Below are positions 16,742 to 28,600 of a stretch of 64,000 bases of DNA, piece by piece; the stretch's first letter is position 1, and the number at the start of each line of letters is the position of its first letter. The notes under the pieces were generated by a model. It saw nothing but the letters and a program-made list of their open reading frames with translations. It had not been told where the DNA came from and searched no databases. The position numbers were made by a program, and so were the translations under genes. The stretch is from Streptomyces sp. NRRL S-455 (GTDB lineage Bacteria; Actinomycetota; Actinomycetes; Streptomycetales; Streptomycetaceae). The stretch spans positions 112,741-176,740 of the forward strand of contig NZ_JOCT01000008.1 in the NCBI RefSeq assembly GCF_000717875.1. The letters run 5' to 3'.

Positions 16742-18862
16742 ATGACCGCACCGCGGCCGGCCGACCCGCCCTCCGAGGACCTGTCCCGCCTCGCCGACCT
16801 GCACGGCGTCGCCACCTCTTACAGTCCGTCCCCGGACCGTACGGTCGCGGCCTCGGCCACCGCGGTCACCCGCACCCTCGCCGCTCTCGGGGTGGAGGCG
16901 AGCACGCCCGGCGCCGTCCGCGCCGCGCTCGCCGCCCGGGAGCGGGAACTGGGTGCCCGGCTCCTGCCGCCCACGGTGGTCGGCTGGGGCACCGGCACGC
17001 CGGCCGCCCTGGCCACGCTCCCCGAGGGCACCCGGCTGCGCGTCCACACCGAGCAGGGCGAGACCCGCGCCTCGGCGGAGCAGCTCCCGCCGGGCGTCCA
17101 CCGCCTGACCGCCACCGCCCCCGACGGCCGCACGGCCACCGCTTACCTGGTCATCGCCCCGGCCCGTCTGCCCACCCCCGCCGCACGCTCGCACGGACTC
17201 CTCGTCCAGCTCTACTCCCTGCTGTCCCGCCGCTCCTGGGGCATGGGCGACCTCGGCGACCTCACGGAACTGGCCGGCTGGGCCGGGCGGGCGCTCGGCG
17301 CCGGCTTCGTCCAGGTCAACCCGCTGCACGCGGCCGTGCCCGGCGCCCCCACCGACCCCTCCCCGTACCGCCCCTCCTCACGCCGCTTCCCCGACCCGGT
17401 GCACCTGCGGATCGAGGACGTCCCCGAGTACGCCTACATCAAGGACCGCGAGCGCCTCGACGCCCTGCTGGAAAAGTCCGGCCGGCTGCGCACGGCGGTG
17501 CTGGAGGAGGGCGCGCTGATCGATCGGGACGCCGTGTGGGAGCTCAAGCGCGAGGCACTCGAGCTGCTGTGCGACGTGCCGCTCGGCCCCGGCAGGCGCG
17601 CCGCCTACTGCGACTTCCTCGCCGAACAGGGCCAGGCCCTGGAGGACCACGCCACCTGGTGCGCGCTCGCCGAGGTGCACGGCTCGGACTGGCACCGCTG
17701 GCCGACCGGCCTGCGCGACCCCCGCTCGGCCGACACGGCCCGCGCGCGGAGAGGCCTCATGGACCGGGTCGACTTCTGGTCCCGGCTCGCCTGGCTCACC
17801 GACACCCAGCTCACCGCGGCGCAGCGCGCCGGACGCGAGGCCGGCATGCCCGTCGGCGTCGTGCACGACCTCGCGGTCGGCGTGCACCCCGGTGGCGCCG
17901 ACGCCTGGGCACAGCGGGAGTACTTCGCCGCCGGGATGTCGGTGGGCGCGCCGCCGGACGCCTTCAACGCCCGCGGCCAGGACTGGGGCCTGCCGCCCTG
18001 GCGCCCCGACCGCCTGGCCGCGTCGGGCTACGCCCCGTTCCGCGAACTGCTCCGGGCCCTCTTCCGTTACGCCGGGGCCCTGCGCATCGACCACGTCATG
18101 GGCCTGTTCCGCCTGTGGTGGGTGCCGCAGGGCCACCCGCCCACGGAGGGCACCTACGTCCGCTACGACGCCGAGGCCATGCTCGCCGTGCTGGTCCTGG
18201 AGGCCTCCCGGGCCGGGGCGCTGGTGATCGGCGAGGACCTGGGCACCGTCGAGCCCGGCGTCCGCGAGGCGCTGCGCGAGCGCGGCGTGCTCGGCACGTC
18301 CGTCCTGTGGTTCGAACGCGACTGGGAGGGCGACGGCCGCCCCCTGCCCCCCGAGAGCTGGCGCTCCGACTGCCTGGCCACCGCCACCACCCACGACCTG
18401 CCCTCCACGGCCGCCCGCCTCACCGGTGAGCACGTCGAGCTCCGCGACAGCCTCGGTCTGCTCACCCGCCCGCTGGAGGAGGAGCGCGCCGAGGCCGCCG
18501 CCGACACGGGGGAGTGGCTGGCCCTGCTGACCGGCCTCGGCCTGCTGCACGGCGCCGGTGGCAGCGACACCTCCTCGGAGGAGGCCGAGATCCAGGCCGT
18601 CCATCGCTTCCTGCTCCGCACCCCGGCCCGCCTGGTCGGCGTCTGGCTCCCGGACGGCGTGGGTGACCGCCGCCCGCAGAACCTCCCGGGCACGTGGGAC
18701 CAGTACCCGAACTGGCGGCTGCCGATCGCTGACGCGCAGGGCCGCCCGGTGACCCTGGAGGACCTGGCGGCCTCGCCCCGGCTGCACGCGCTGATGGCCG
18801 TGCTGAACGAGCAGGGCCAGGCGCCGCCCGGTCCGGCAGCACCCGGCCCGTCCCGTGCTTGA
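16742..18862 (+). CDS. malQ: 4-alpha-glucanotransferase (amylomaltase, GH77)
   Basis: A 706-residue cytoplasmic enzyme that moves maltodextrin units between glucans, releasing glucose, in maltose and glycogen metabolism. The N-terminal 150 residues form the extra beta domain seen in the longer actinobacterial and E. coli type. The barrel then starts at QLYSLLSRRSWGMGDLGDL. Catalytic residues are the nucleophile D450 (RIDHVMG), acid/base E498 (GEDLGTV) and D552 (THDLPS). The conserved NLPGTWDQYPNWRLP motif is near the end. It directly abuts the small repeat protein upstream. Length and motifs match the family. Confidence 0.95.
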   Translation: MTAPRPADPPSEDLSRLADLHGVATSYSPSPDRTVAASATAVTRTLAALGVEASTPGAVRAALAARERELGARLLPPTVVGWGTGTPAALATLPEGTRLRVHTEQGETRASAEQLPPGVHRLTATAPDGRTATAYLVIAPARLPTPAARSHGLLVQLYSLLSRRSWGMGDLGDLTELAGWAGRALGAGFVQVNPLHAAVPGAPTDPSPYRPSSRRFPDPVHLRIEDVPEYAYIKDRERLDALLEKSGRLRTAVLEEGALIDRDAVWELKREALELLCDVPLGPGRRAAYCDFLAEQGQALEDHATWCALAEVHGSDWHRWPTGLRDPRSADTARARRGLMDRVDFWSRLAWLTDTQLTAAQRAGREAGMPVGVVHDLAVGVHPGGADAWAQREYFAAGMSVGAPPDAFNARGQDWGLPPWRPDRLAASGYAPFRELLRALFRYAGALRIDHVMGLFRLWWVPQGHPPTEGTYVRYDAEAMLAVLVLEASRAGALVIGEDLGTVEPGVREALRERGVLGTSVLWFERDWEGDGRPLPPESWRSDCLATATTHDLPSTAARLTGEHVELRDSLGLLTRPLEEERAEAAADTGEWLALLTGLGLLHGAGGSDTSSEEAEIQAVHRFLLRTPARLVGVWLPDGVGDRRPQNLPGTWDQYPNWRLPIADAQGRPVTLEDLAASPRLHALMAVLNEQGQAPPGPAAPGPSRA

Positions 18863-18869
18863 GCGCGCC

Positions 18870-18898
18870 GCCGTTCAGGTCGCCGGGGGCTGAACGGC
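18870..18898 (+). terminator. Terminator after malQ
   Basis: GCCGTTCAG pairs perfectly with CTGAACGGC around an 11-base loop, 8 bases after the malQ stop. Confidence 0.7.
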
Positions 18899-19010
18899 CC
18901 CGCGGCGGGGCCCGGCGGCGGCAGCCCCCGGACGACGGCGCACATGCCCCGGGGCCTCTTACGGCACCCCGGCCGCGCGTGCCCCACCGGCGTTGGATAC
19001 TTTTGACACC

Positions 19011-19298
19011 GTGGACAAGAAGAACGCCCTGCGCGCCGGCGCCCTGGCAGCCGGTACGACGCTGATGATGCTGCTCATGTCGTCGCCCGCCTCCGCGCTC
19101 ACCCGCGACGACGGTGACGACCCCGGTCCGGGCCTGAGCGTCATCGAGACGCTGGGCCTCTTCGTCGTGGCCCCGATCGTGCTGTACCTGGTCATCCACG
19201 GCCTGGTGATGATCGGCGACAAGTCGCACAAGAAGAAGGACCCGACCAGCTCCAACATCACCACCAAGGCGGGCGCGAAGGCCGACGCCAAGGCCTGA
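19011..19298 (+). CDS. Small two-helix membrane protein, unknown function
   Basis: A 95-residue protein. A hydrophobic N-terminal segment ending in PASA (about residues 9-30) could be a signal peptide or first helix. A linker rich in Asp and Gly follows, then a clear membrane helix (LGLFVVAPIVLYLVIHGLVMI) and a Lys/Ala-rich cytoplasmic tail. GTG at 19011 is preceded by no ribosome site, but a GATACT hexamer stands 12 bases upstream, so a leaderless transcript is possible. I know similar proteins only as conserved streptomycete hypotheticals. Confidence 0.75.
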   Translation: MDKKNALRAGALAAGTTLMMLLMSSPASALTRDDGDDPGPGLSVIETLGLFVVAPIVLYLVIHGLVMIGDKSHKKKDPTSSNITTKAGAKADAKA

Positions 19299-19312
19299 CC
19301 CAGGGCTCCTCG

Positions 19313-19365
19313 CCGAGGGCGCCGTCGCGGTCACCGTACGAACGGGACCGGGGCGGCGCCCTCGG
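19313..19365. terminator. Bidirectional terminator
   Basis: A 12-bp perfect stem (CCGAGGGCGCCG with CGGCGCCCTCGG) around a 29-base loop, between converging genes. Confidence 0.6.
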
Positions 19366-19370
19366 TGTCG

Positions 19371-19523
19371 TCAGGGCCGGTCCGCCCCCGCCGGCAGCTT
19401 CCGCAGCAGGCCCGCCGGGAGACCGGCCTGGTCGGCGTCGAGGGCGGACAGGACCACTGTCTGCACCGCCGGCCCCCCCGAGAGCGTGTGGACGCCCGGC
19501 AGTACCGGGCGCCCCACGATCAC
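19371..19523 (-). CDS. Possible small gene downstream of pepN
   Basis: A 50-codon frame starting with GTG 11 bases after the pepN stop and ending at a TGA by the terminator. Third codon positions are about 94 percent G or C while second positions are mixed, which is the streptomycete coding pattern. The product starts VIVGRPVLPGVHTLSGG and is not recognised. It could be a short translationally coupled peptide or the remnant tail of a lost gene. Confidence 0.4.
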   Translation of the reverse strand: MIVGRPVLPGVHTLSGGPAVQTVVLSALDADQAGLPAGLLRKLPAGADRP

Positions 19524-19533
19524 CTGCGGCCGG

Positions 19534-22110
19534 TTACGCCGCCGCCGCGTCCGCCCGCTGGGCGCGCAGGGCGCGCTCCACGCCGGCCCGGGACTCCGAG
19601 ACCAGCCGCCGCAGGGCCGCGTTCGGCTCGGCGGCGGTCAGCCAGGAGTCCGTCATGTCCAGGGTCTCCTGGGAGACCTGGACGGTCGGGTAGAGGCCGA
19701 CGGCGATCTGCTGGGCCATCTCGTGGGAGCGGGACTCCCAGATGTCCTTGACCACCTCGAAGTAGCGGTACGCGTACGGGGCGAGCAGCTCACGCTGGTC
19801 GGTCTGGACGAAGCCGGCGATGACCGCCTCCTGCACCGCGTTCGGCAGCTTGTCGGAGTCCACGACCGAGGCCCACGCCTCCGCCTTGGCCTCCGGGGTC
19901 GGTCGGGCCGCCCGGGCCGTGGCGGCGTGGCGCTCACCGGCGGCCGTCCGGTCACGGTCGTACTCGCCCGCGATCTCCGCCTCGTCGAACCGGCCGACCG
20001 CCGCGAGCCGCTGCACGAACGTCCACCGCAGCTCCGTGTCGACGACCAGGCCCTCGATGGTCTGCGAGCCGTCCAGCAGCGCGTCCAGCAGGTCCAGCTG
20101 CTCGGGCGTCCGGGCCGTCGCGGCGAACGCGCGCGCCCACGCCAGCTGGTGGTCGCTGCCCGGCGCCGCCGCCCGCAGGTGGGCCAGGGTCGCGTCGGTC
20201 CAGCGGGCCAGCAGCGCCTCGCGGGCGGCCGGGTCGGCGTACAGGTCGATCGCCAGCTTCGCCTGACGCTGCAACGACTGCACGACGCCGATGTCGGACT
20301 CCTTGCCGATACCCGACAGCACCAGGGACAGGTAGTCGCGGGCCGCGAGCTCCGCGTCCCGCGTCATGTCCCAGGCGGACGCCCAGCACAGGGCGCGGGG
20401 CAGGGACCACTCGAAGTCGCCGAGGTGCTGTGTCACGAAGGCCAGGGACTGCTCGTCCAGCCGGACCTTGGCGTACGACAGGTCGTCGTCGTTGAGCAGC
20501 ACCACGGCCGGGCGGCGCTTGCCCACGAGCTGCGGTACGGCGGTCAGCTCGCCGTCCACGTCCAGCTCGACGCGCTCGTTCCGCACCAGCTTGCCGCTGT
20601 CGCCGTCGAGGTCGTACAGGCCCACGGCGATGCGGTGCGGACGCAGGGTCGGCTCACCCTTGGCGCCGGCGGGCAGGGCCGGGGCCTCCTGGCGGATCGC
20701 GAAGGAGGTGACGACACCCTCGGCGTCCGTCTCGATCTCCGGGCGCAGCACGTTGATACCGGCCGTCTGCAGCCACTTCTCCGACCACGTCTTCAGGTCA
20801 CGGCCGGAGGTCTCCTCCAGTGCGCCCAGCAGGTCGGACAGGCGCGTGTTGCCGTAGGCGTGGCGCTTGAAGTAGGCCTGCACGCCCCGGAAGAACTCGT
20901 CCATGCCGACGTAGGCGACGAGCTGCTTCAGGACGCTGGCGCCCTTGGCGTAGGTGATGCCGTCGAAGTTGACCAGGACGTCGTCCAGGTCCCGGATCTC
21001 CGCCATGATCGGGTGGGTGGACGGCAGCTGGTCCTGCCGGTACGCCCACGTCTTCATGGAGTTGGCGAACGTGGTCCACGCGTGCGGCCACCGGCTCCCC
21101 GGCGCGTGCGCCTGGCAGGCGATGGAGGTGTACGTGGCGAACGACTCGTTCAGCCACAGGTCGTTCCACCACTCCATGGTCACGAGGTCGCCGAACCACA
21201 TGTGGGCCAGCTCGTGCAGGATGGTCTCCGCGCGCATCTCGTACGCCGCGTCCGTCACCTTCGACCGGAACACGTACTGGTCGCGGATGGTCACCGCGCC
21301 CGCGTTCTCCATCGCGCCCGCGTTGAACTCGGGCACGAACAGCTGGTCGTACTTCGCGAACGGGTACGTGTAGTCGAACTTCTGCTGGAACCAGTCGAAG
21401 CCCTGCCGGGTCACCTCGAAGATGGCGTCCGAGTCGAGGTACTCGGCGAGCGAGGGGCGGCAGTAGATGCCCAGCGGCACGCTCTGCCCGTCCTTCTCGT
21501 ACACGCTGTGCACCGAGTGGTACGGGCCGACGATCAGCGCCGTGATGTACGACGAGATGCGCGGCGTCGGCTCGAAGACCCAGACGTTGTCCTGGGGCTC
21601 CGGCGTGGGCGAGTTGGAGACGACGGTCCAGCCCTCCGGCGCCCTCACGGTGAACTGGAAGGTCGCCTTCAGGTCCGGCTGCTCGAAGCTCGCGAACACC
21701 CGGCGCGCGTCCGGCACCTCGAACTGGGTGTACAGGTAGGCCTGTTCGTCGACCGGGTCGACGAAACGGTGCAGGCCCTCACCGGTGTTGGTGTACGCGC
21801 AGTCGGCGACGACCCGCAGGATGTTGCGGCCCCCCAGCAGACCGGGCAGGGCGATGCGGGAGTCCGCGAAGACCTCGGCGGGGTCGAGCGAGTCGCCGTT
21901 CAGCGTCACCTCGTGCACGGTCGGCGCCACCAGGTCGATGAACGTCTCCGCACCGTTCTCCGCCGTCACGTCGAAGCGCACCGTGGTCACGGACCGGTAG
22001 GTGCCGCCCTCCTGCGCGCCGGAGAGGTCGAGTTCGATCTCGTACGAGTCAACGGCGAGCAGCTTCGCCCGCTGCTGCGCCTCTTCGCGGGTCAGGTTTG
22101 TGCCAGGCAC
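19534..22110 (-). CDS. pepN: Aminopeptidase N, M1 family (first paralogue)
   Basis: An 858-residue cytoplasmic zinc aminopeptidase that removes N-terminal residues from peptides. The exopeptidase motif GAMEN is at 265-269. The zinc site is HELAH (H299, H303) with E322 in LNESFA, and the catalytic base is E300. A long C-terminal helical domain (ERAP1-like) completes the usual length. No signal peptide is present. GTG at 22110 follows GAGGAG. A second, equally long paralogue lies at 33031-35607, with small changes around the zinc motif (HEMAH there, HELAH here). Confidence 0.95.
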   Translation of the reverse strand: MPGTNLTREEAQQRAKLLAVDSYEIELDLSGAQEGGTYRSVTTVRFDVTAENGAETFIDLVAPTVHEVTLNGDSLDPAEVFADSRIALPGLLGGRNILRVVADCAYTNTGEGLHRFVDPVDEQAYLYTQFEVPDARRVFASFEQPDLKATFQFTVRAPEGWTVVSNSPTPEPQDNVWVFEPTPRISSYITALIVGPYHSVHSVYEKDGQSVPLGIYCRPSLAEYLDSDAIFEVTRQGFDWFQQKFDYTYPFAKYDQLFVPEFNAGAMENAGAVTIRDQYVFRSKVTDAAYEMRAETILHELAHMWFGDLVTMEWWNDLWLNESFATYTSIACQAHAPGSRWPHAWTTFANSMKTWAYRQDQLPSTHPIMAEIRDLDDVLVNFDGITYAKGASVLKQLVAYVGMDEFFRGVQAYFKRHAYGNTRLSDLLGALEETSGRDLKTWSEKWLQTAGINVLRPEIETDAEGVVTSFAIRQEAPALPAGAKGEPTLRPHRIAVGLYDLDGDSGKLVRNERVELDVDGELTAVPQLVGKRRPAVVLLNDDDLSYAKVRLDEQSLAFVTQHLGDFEWSLPRALCWASAWDMTRDAELAARDYLSLVLSGIGKESDIGVVQSLQRQAKLAIDLYADPAAREALLARWTDATLAHLRAAAPGSDHQLAWARAFAATARTPEQLDLLDALLDGSQTIEGLVVDTELRWTFVQRLAAVGRFDEAEIAGEYDRDRTAAGERHAATARAARPTPEAKAEAWASVVDSDKLPNAVQEAVIAGFVQTDQRELLAPYAYRYFEVVKDIWESRSHEMAQQIAVGLYPTVQVSQETLDMTDSWLTAAEPNAALRRLVSESRAGVERALRAQRADAAAA

Positions 22111-22277
22111 GCGGTCATCTCCTCGGTATGGGTGGGTTGCGTCATCTTTCCACGGCGGCCTGGCATCAGGCGACGACCTGGCAGCGTCCTAGGGATACCC
22201 CTCGGGCGGTGCCGCGCGGGACCGCGACGTCCGGAATCCGCCGGTGACGCGCGCCGGCGCGAGTGACCCTGACGGAC

Positions 22278-22754
22278 ATGACGACCTACACCACCCACCC
22301 CATCGCTCCGCGCGCCCTCGAGGAACTGCGCACGACCGACGACGCCGGCCGCCCGATGGCCCCGTTCACCGACACCGAGGGCGGTGCTCTCCTCCGCTGC
22401 TGCCTGCGCCGCAGCGAGCCGGGCGAACGCGTCGCCCTGGTCTCCTACGCGCCCCTGCGCCGCTGGGCCTCGGAGACGGACGCGGCACCGGGCGCCTACG
22501 ACGAGGTGGGCCCGGTCTTCATCCACGCGGGGGAATGCGGGGGCCCGGTCGGCGACACCCTCCCCTTCACCAACGCTCACCGCACGCTCCGCCGCTACGC
22601 GGCCGAGGGCCGCATCCTGGGCGGCGAACTGGTCGGGACACCGGATGCCTTCGAACCGGCCCTCACAAAAGCGTTCGACGACCCGGCCGTGGCGCTCGTC
22701 CACGTCCGGGCCGTCGAGTACGGCTGTTTCCTCTACGAGGTGCGCAGGGGGTAG
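22278..22754 (+). CDS. DUF1203 protein
   Basis: A 158-residue cytoplasmic protein. It matches DUF1203 in its main landmarks: a CCLRR segment after GG-ALLR, YDEVGPVFIHAGECGG, and the closing VHVRAVEYGCFLYEVRRG. The conserved Cys and His residues suggest metal or redox chemistry, but no function is established. I start at ATG 22278; the GTG at 22263 in frame would add five residues and neither has a strong ribosome site. Its stop lies three bases from the end of the converging asd gene, leaving no room for a terminator. Confidence 0.75.
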   Translation: MTTYTTHPIAPRALEELRTTDDAGRPMAPFTDTEGGALLRCCLRRSEPGERVALVSYAPLRRWASETDAAPGAYDEVGPVFIHAGECGGPVGDTLPFTNAHRTLRRYAAEGRILGGELVGTPDAFEPALTKAFDDPAVALVHVRAVEYGCFLYEVRRG

Positions 22755-22757
22755 GGG

Positions 22758-24104
<1,347 letters not shown>

Positions 24105-24749
24105 GTGAGGGGGTGGCTTGTGCTGCTGCGCGGAAGGGCCCGGCGCGGGCGGGAGGCGCCGCGGGCCGGTGCCGGCGACGGTCCGCCGGGCGTGGCTGAT
24201 CCGCGGGGCGCGGCTGATGCGTCGGCCGCGGTGGATCGCGACGCGGCTCGTGCGCCGGCCGGGGCCGACCCGCTGGACGCGGCGCAGGAGCGCCGGGTGC
24301 GGGCGGTGCTCGCGCTGGGCGGTGTGCCGCAGTCGGACCTGCCGGACGGGGTACAGCAGGTCCGACTGCGGCTGCTGGAGCGGGCCGCGAGCGGGCGGGA
24401 GACGCCCCGGGACGTCTCGGCGTGGGCGGCGGTCGTGGCCTCCAACCTCGCCATGGACTGGCACCGGGCCAAGCGCCGCCAGGAGCGCCTCGGGGAGCGG
24501 CTGGCCGCCCTGCGGCAGTCGGCGCATCCCTCCGGCGAGGACACCAGTGTGCTCTCCGTCGCCGTCGCCCAGGGTCTGGACGAGCTGCCCGACGCCCAGC
24601 GCCAGGTCGTCGTCCTGCGTTTCTACGCCGACCTGCCGGTCCGCTCCATCGCCGAGCAGCTCGGCGTCCCGGAGGGCACGGTCAAGAGCCGGCTGCACAC
24701 GGCGGTACGGGCCCTGCGCGCCCGCCTGCACGAGGACGAGGTGGTGTGA
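24105..24749 (+). CDS. ECF-type RNA polymerase sigma factor
   Basis: A 214-residue sigma factor with region 2 (about 85-140, DGVQQVRLRLLERA then WAAVVASNLAMDWHRAKRR) and region 4 (about 150-210, LDELPDAQRQVVVLRFYADLPVRSIAEQLGVPEGTVKSRLHTAVRALRARL in outline). A hydrophilic Ala/Gly/Arg N-terminal extension of about 60 residues has no known role. GTG at 24105 follows AGGAGA. Its stop is one base from the next start, so it is co-translated with a membrane protein that probably controls it. Confidence 0.88.
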   Translation: MRGWLVLLRGRARRGREAPRAGAGDGPPGVADPRGAADASAAVDRDAARAPAGADPLDAAQERRVRAVLALGGVPQSDLPDGVQQVRLRLLERAASGRETPRDVSAWAAVVASNLAMDWHRAKRRQERLGERLAALRQSAHPSGEDTSVLSVAVAQGLDELPDAQRQVVVLRFYADLPVRSIAEQLGVPEGTVKSRLHTAVRALRARLHEDEVV

Positions 24750-24750
24750 C

Positions 24751-25593
24751 GTGACCGCCCGGAACGATGGCGACCGTTGTGACGCCGGTGGCGTGTACCA
24801 CGGGGTGCACGACGGCGAATACGACGGCGAGTACGACGGTGAGTACGACGGCATGGACCCGCTGATGGCCGTACTCGTCGGCGGCCCGCTGCCGGAGGGC
24901 GCCCGGCAGGACGCCGGCTTCATGACGGCCCACAGTGCGGCGGAGGCCGATGTGGCGCTGCTGCGGGAACAGCTGGGGCTGATCGGTGACCGGCTGGCGC
25001 GCGACGCCGAGCCGTCCGTGCGGCCGGACGCCGCTACCGGCACGGCCGTGACCTCACTGTCCGAGCGACGCGGTCGCCCCCGTCCCCTTCGCCTCTCCAT
25101 GGCCCTGCGCGGCCTGGCCGCCGCCGCGGCGGCCGCAGCCGTCGTGGGAATGGGCTGGCTCGTCGTGCAGAGCGGTACGGGGGCGGGAGGCGACAACGCG
25201 GGCAGCTCCGCCGCCGACAGCGCGGCCAAGCCGCAGCGAGGCGCCGAGAGCGGCAAGCTCGGCCACGCCGGCTACCTCGCCTGCGCGCGGCTGGTCGTCG
25301 AGGGCACCGTCGCCGAGGTCGAGCCGGCCCCCGGCACCGGGCAGGACCGCGTCACCCTCGACGTGAACCGCTCCTACAAGCCCGCCGAGGGGCAGGACCA
25401 GGTCGTCTTCGTCCTCGCCGAGGACACCGGCCCCCGACCGCGCCCCGGCGACCACGTCCTCGTCGGCATCACACGCGGGCAGGCCGAGCCGGATCTGTGG
25501 ACGACGGGGGAGAAGGAGATCGCCCGCGACCGGGCGTGGATCACCGCCGCCCTGCCGCAGTCCCGCGCGGTCGCCTGCCCGGGAGCCCAGTAA
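24751..25593 (+). CDS. Membrane protein, probable sigma partner
   Basis: A 280-residue protein starting one base after the sigma stop codon. The N-terminal part is cytoplasmic and contains a run of near-identical DGEY repeats (residues about 23-34). A helical segment follows, then one membrane helix (LRGLAAAAAAAAVVGMGWLVV), and an external domain of about 130 residues with two Cys (YLACARL and VACPGAQ). The position and single-span layout are those of an anti-sigma factor, but no zinc-binding ASD motif (HxxxCxxC) is seen, so this role is inference only. Confidence 0.7.
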   Translation: MTARNDGDRCDAGGVYHGVHDGEYDGEYDGEYDGMDPLMAVLVGGPLPEGARQDAGFMTAHSAAEADVALLREQLGLIGDRLARDAEPSVRPDAATGTAVTSLSERRGRPRPLRLSMALRGLAAAAAAAAVVGMGWLVVQSGTGAGGDNAGSSAADSAAKPQRGAESGKLGHAGYLACARLVVEGTVAEVEPAPGTGQDRVTLDVNRSYKPAEGQDQVVFVLAEDTGPRPRPGDHVLVGITRGQAEPDLWTTGEKEIARDRAWITAALPQSRAVACPGAQ

Positions 25594-25596
25594 GAA

Positions 25597-25624
25597 GGGC
25601 GGGCGCCCGTACGGACGCCCGCCC
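25597..25624. terminator. Bidirectional terminator
   Basis: GGGCGGGCG pairs with CGCCCGCCC, with a self-complementary centre (CCGTACGG). It lies between converging genes. Confidence 0.8.
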
Positions 25625-25644
25625 TCACCTCATGTGGTCGCCGG

Positions 25645-28600
25645 TTACGGCACGACCTTCTCGATCTTGACGCTGCCCAGGCCCGCGACGGTGCCGCGCG
25701 CGTTGACCAGCTGGACCTGGCCGAAGAACTCGCGGCCCTCGGGAGCGGCCGCCGCGGCGGTGACGCTGCCCGAGACCGTCGCCGAGTCGCCCGTGCCGAG
25801 CTTCACCGCGGAACCGTCGACGCTCACGCTGCCGAGCGAGGCGGAGAAGAACACGTCCCGGTAGTCGTAGGCGGTGGTGCCGGACGGCACGCCGTAGCCG
25901 ACGACCTCGATCGTGTAGGTGCCGGCGGCCGGGGAGGGCACGGAGACCGACTCCTCCGAGTCGCCGTCGGCGGAGCTGCCGACCTGCTTGCCGGCCGCGT
26001 CGTAGACCGCCAGGTCCAGGTCGGCGGCGGCGTCCGAGACGTTGCCGATGGCGACGTCCAGGGACTTCGCACCCGCGGGGACCTCGACCGTCGTGGTCTG
26101 CGCCTCACCCTGCTTGATCGACGGGCGGGCCGTCTTGGCCGAGCCCAGCGGGCCGCCGGCCAGCTTGCCGTCGATCGCCGCGAGGCGGTTCGTCACCTTC
26201 CAGGAGGCGGTGGCCGGGGTGCCGACCTTCGCCTCGGGCACGGTCACGGTCTCCGGCTCGAAGGCCGCGCCGAGGACGGCGACGTCCAGCTTGTACGGGT
26301 TGTCCAGCAGCGGCGACGTACGGCGCGACTCGACCTCGATCTCCCACACGCCGGGCTGCGGGTCGGCGTAGGACCGTACGTCCGGGCGGCAGGTGTTCGC
26401 CGGGTTCGGGTAGTTCGGGTAGCAGTTGATCGTCGACGTCGGGTCGGCGGGGGTGCCGTACGGGTGGATGGAGATGAACCGGGTCTGGCTCTTGTCCTTC
26501 AGCCCGCTCATCGCGACCTCGAGGGTCCTGGCGCCCTCGGGGACCGTGACGAAGTAGTGCTGCGAGCTGTTGCGCTGCACCGAACCCGCCGCCGAGAAGC
26601 TGTACTTCAGCGGCTGCGCGACGACCACGGTGTGCAGGACCTGCTTGTCGATGCCCTCGGTCCGCGGGTCGTCGACCTCCAGGATCGCGCTCTTGAGGCC
26701 CGCGGACTTCGGCGCGGCCTGGACCTTGACGGTGACCGGCTTGTTCAGCGGCAGCTTCACCTCGTCGGAGCCGACGATGCGGAACGTGCCGCCCGCGTTG
26801 TTCTCGAAGTGCAGCTCGTGCCGGATCGCCTTGTCGGCGCCGGACGTACGCGTGATGGTGACCTCGTAGGTCTTCTTCTGACCGGCCTTCAGGCCGCCCT
26901 CACGGTCGTAGAGGCCCGTGCCGAAGCCCGGGGTCTTCAGGAACTGGTCGATCGCGGTGTCGACCGGGGCCTTGACCGTGTACGCGTGCGAGGTGGCGCC
27001 GTCGCGGATGGCGTCCCAGGCGTCCTCGATGTTCATCAGGCCCGCGCCCTCTTCGTACGCCTGCACACCCTTGATGTGGTCGGCGGTCGAGGTGAGGGCC
27101 GTGCGCAGGGTCGCCGGGGTGAGGTCGATCCGCTTCTGCTTCGCGGCCGACAGCAGCAGCGCGGCGGCGCCGGCGGCCTGCGGGGAGGCCATCGAGGTGC
27201 CCTGCAGCATGCCGTAGCCCGCAGGGAGGGAGTAGCCCGCCTCGGCGACCGGGGCGCCCGGCAGCCACGTCTGGATGGTGTTGATCGCGGCACCCGGGGC
27301 GACCAGGGTCGGGGTGAAGCCGCCGTCCTCACGCGGGCCGCGCGAGGAGAACGGCATCATCGCGTACTTCTTCTCCACGACCGAGCCGTAGTTGGCGGCC
27401 CAGGTCTCCTTGGAGACGGACGCGCCGACCGAGATGACCTTGTCGGCCAGGGCCGGGTCGCCGATGGTGTTGGCGCCGGGGCCGGAGTTGCCCGCGGAGA
27501 TCACCAGCTGGACGCCGTACTCGTCGATGAGGCGCGTGTACAGCTCGGCGCGCGCGTTGTTGCCGTCGTTCAGCGCCGGCAGGCCGCCGATCGACATGTT
27601 GACGATGTCGACGCCGCGCTTGGTGACGAGGTCGATCATGCCCTCGGTCAGCGCCACGTTGGTGCAGCCGCCGGACCAGGTGCAGGCGCGCGAGGAGACC
27701 AGCTTGGCGCCGGGCGCGGCACCGTCCATCTTCCCGCCGAACAGGCCGTTGGCGGCGGTGATGCCGGCGACGTGCGTGCCGTGCTCTGACTCGATGACGC
27801 CGATGTTGACGAAGTCGGCCTTGGCGCCGGCCGCGTTGAGGACGACGTCCTTGCGGATCTCGACCACGAACGGCTGCCGCTCGGCGACGTCCGTCTTCGG
27901 GTCGTCGGTGCCGAAGTACCCGATCTGGAAGCCGTCCTTGTACGGCTTCATCGGGGTGTCGTCGCCGAAGTCGCGGTTGTCGTTGAGGTCGACGCGGACC
28001 GTGCCCGTCGCCGGGTCGTACAGCACGCCCCAGTCGTCGGTGGTGTCGCCGTCGCGGTTGGCGTCGCCCGCCGCGTCACCGCCGGTGGTGTACGACTCCT
28101 TGAAGGTGCTGATCCGGTAGGAACCGGCCGGTGCCGTCCAGGCCGAGCCGTCGTGCGTGAAGGTGGGACCCGCGACGGAGGTGTCCATCCGGCGCCAGGT
28201 GTTGTCGCCGTCGACGACCGGGTCCGTCGCCGTCACCCAGTCGACGATCTTCCGCTCGCCGGTGGTGGTCTTCTGCAGCGCCGGGTGGCCGAGGTCCACG
28301 CCGGAGTCCAGGATGCCGATGGTGATGCCGCGGCCGTCGGCCTTCGGGTGGTCCTCCACGAAGTCGACCGCGCCCGTCTCGAAGGACGGGTTGTACGGGT
28401 TCTCGGCCGGGGTCTTCTTGCCCGGCGCCGGGTAGGTGCCCGTCGCCTCGGCACCCTTGGCGGTGTCCGCGCTCGGCGTCGGGTCGTCCAGCGGGATCTC
28501 CTCGCGCAGGTCGATGCCGTGCACGGAGGAGAGCTTGGTCGCCGCGGCGATGGCCGAGTCCGCCTTGGCGGTCGGGACGGTGGCGCGGACGTAGCCCAGC

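Noticed and set aside
24811..24855. DGEY repeat as a mobile or regulatory repeat
   Set aside because: It is a short in-frame coding repeat within the sigma partner.
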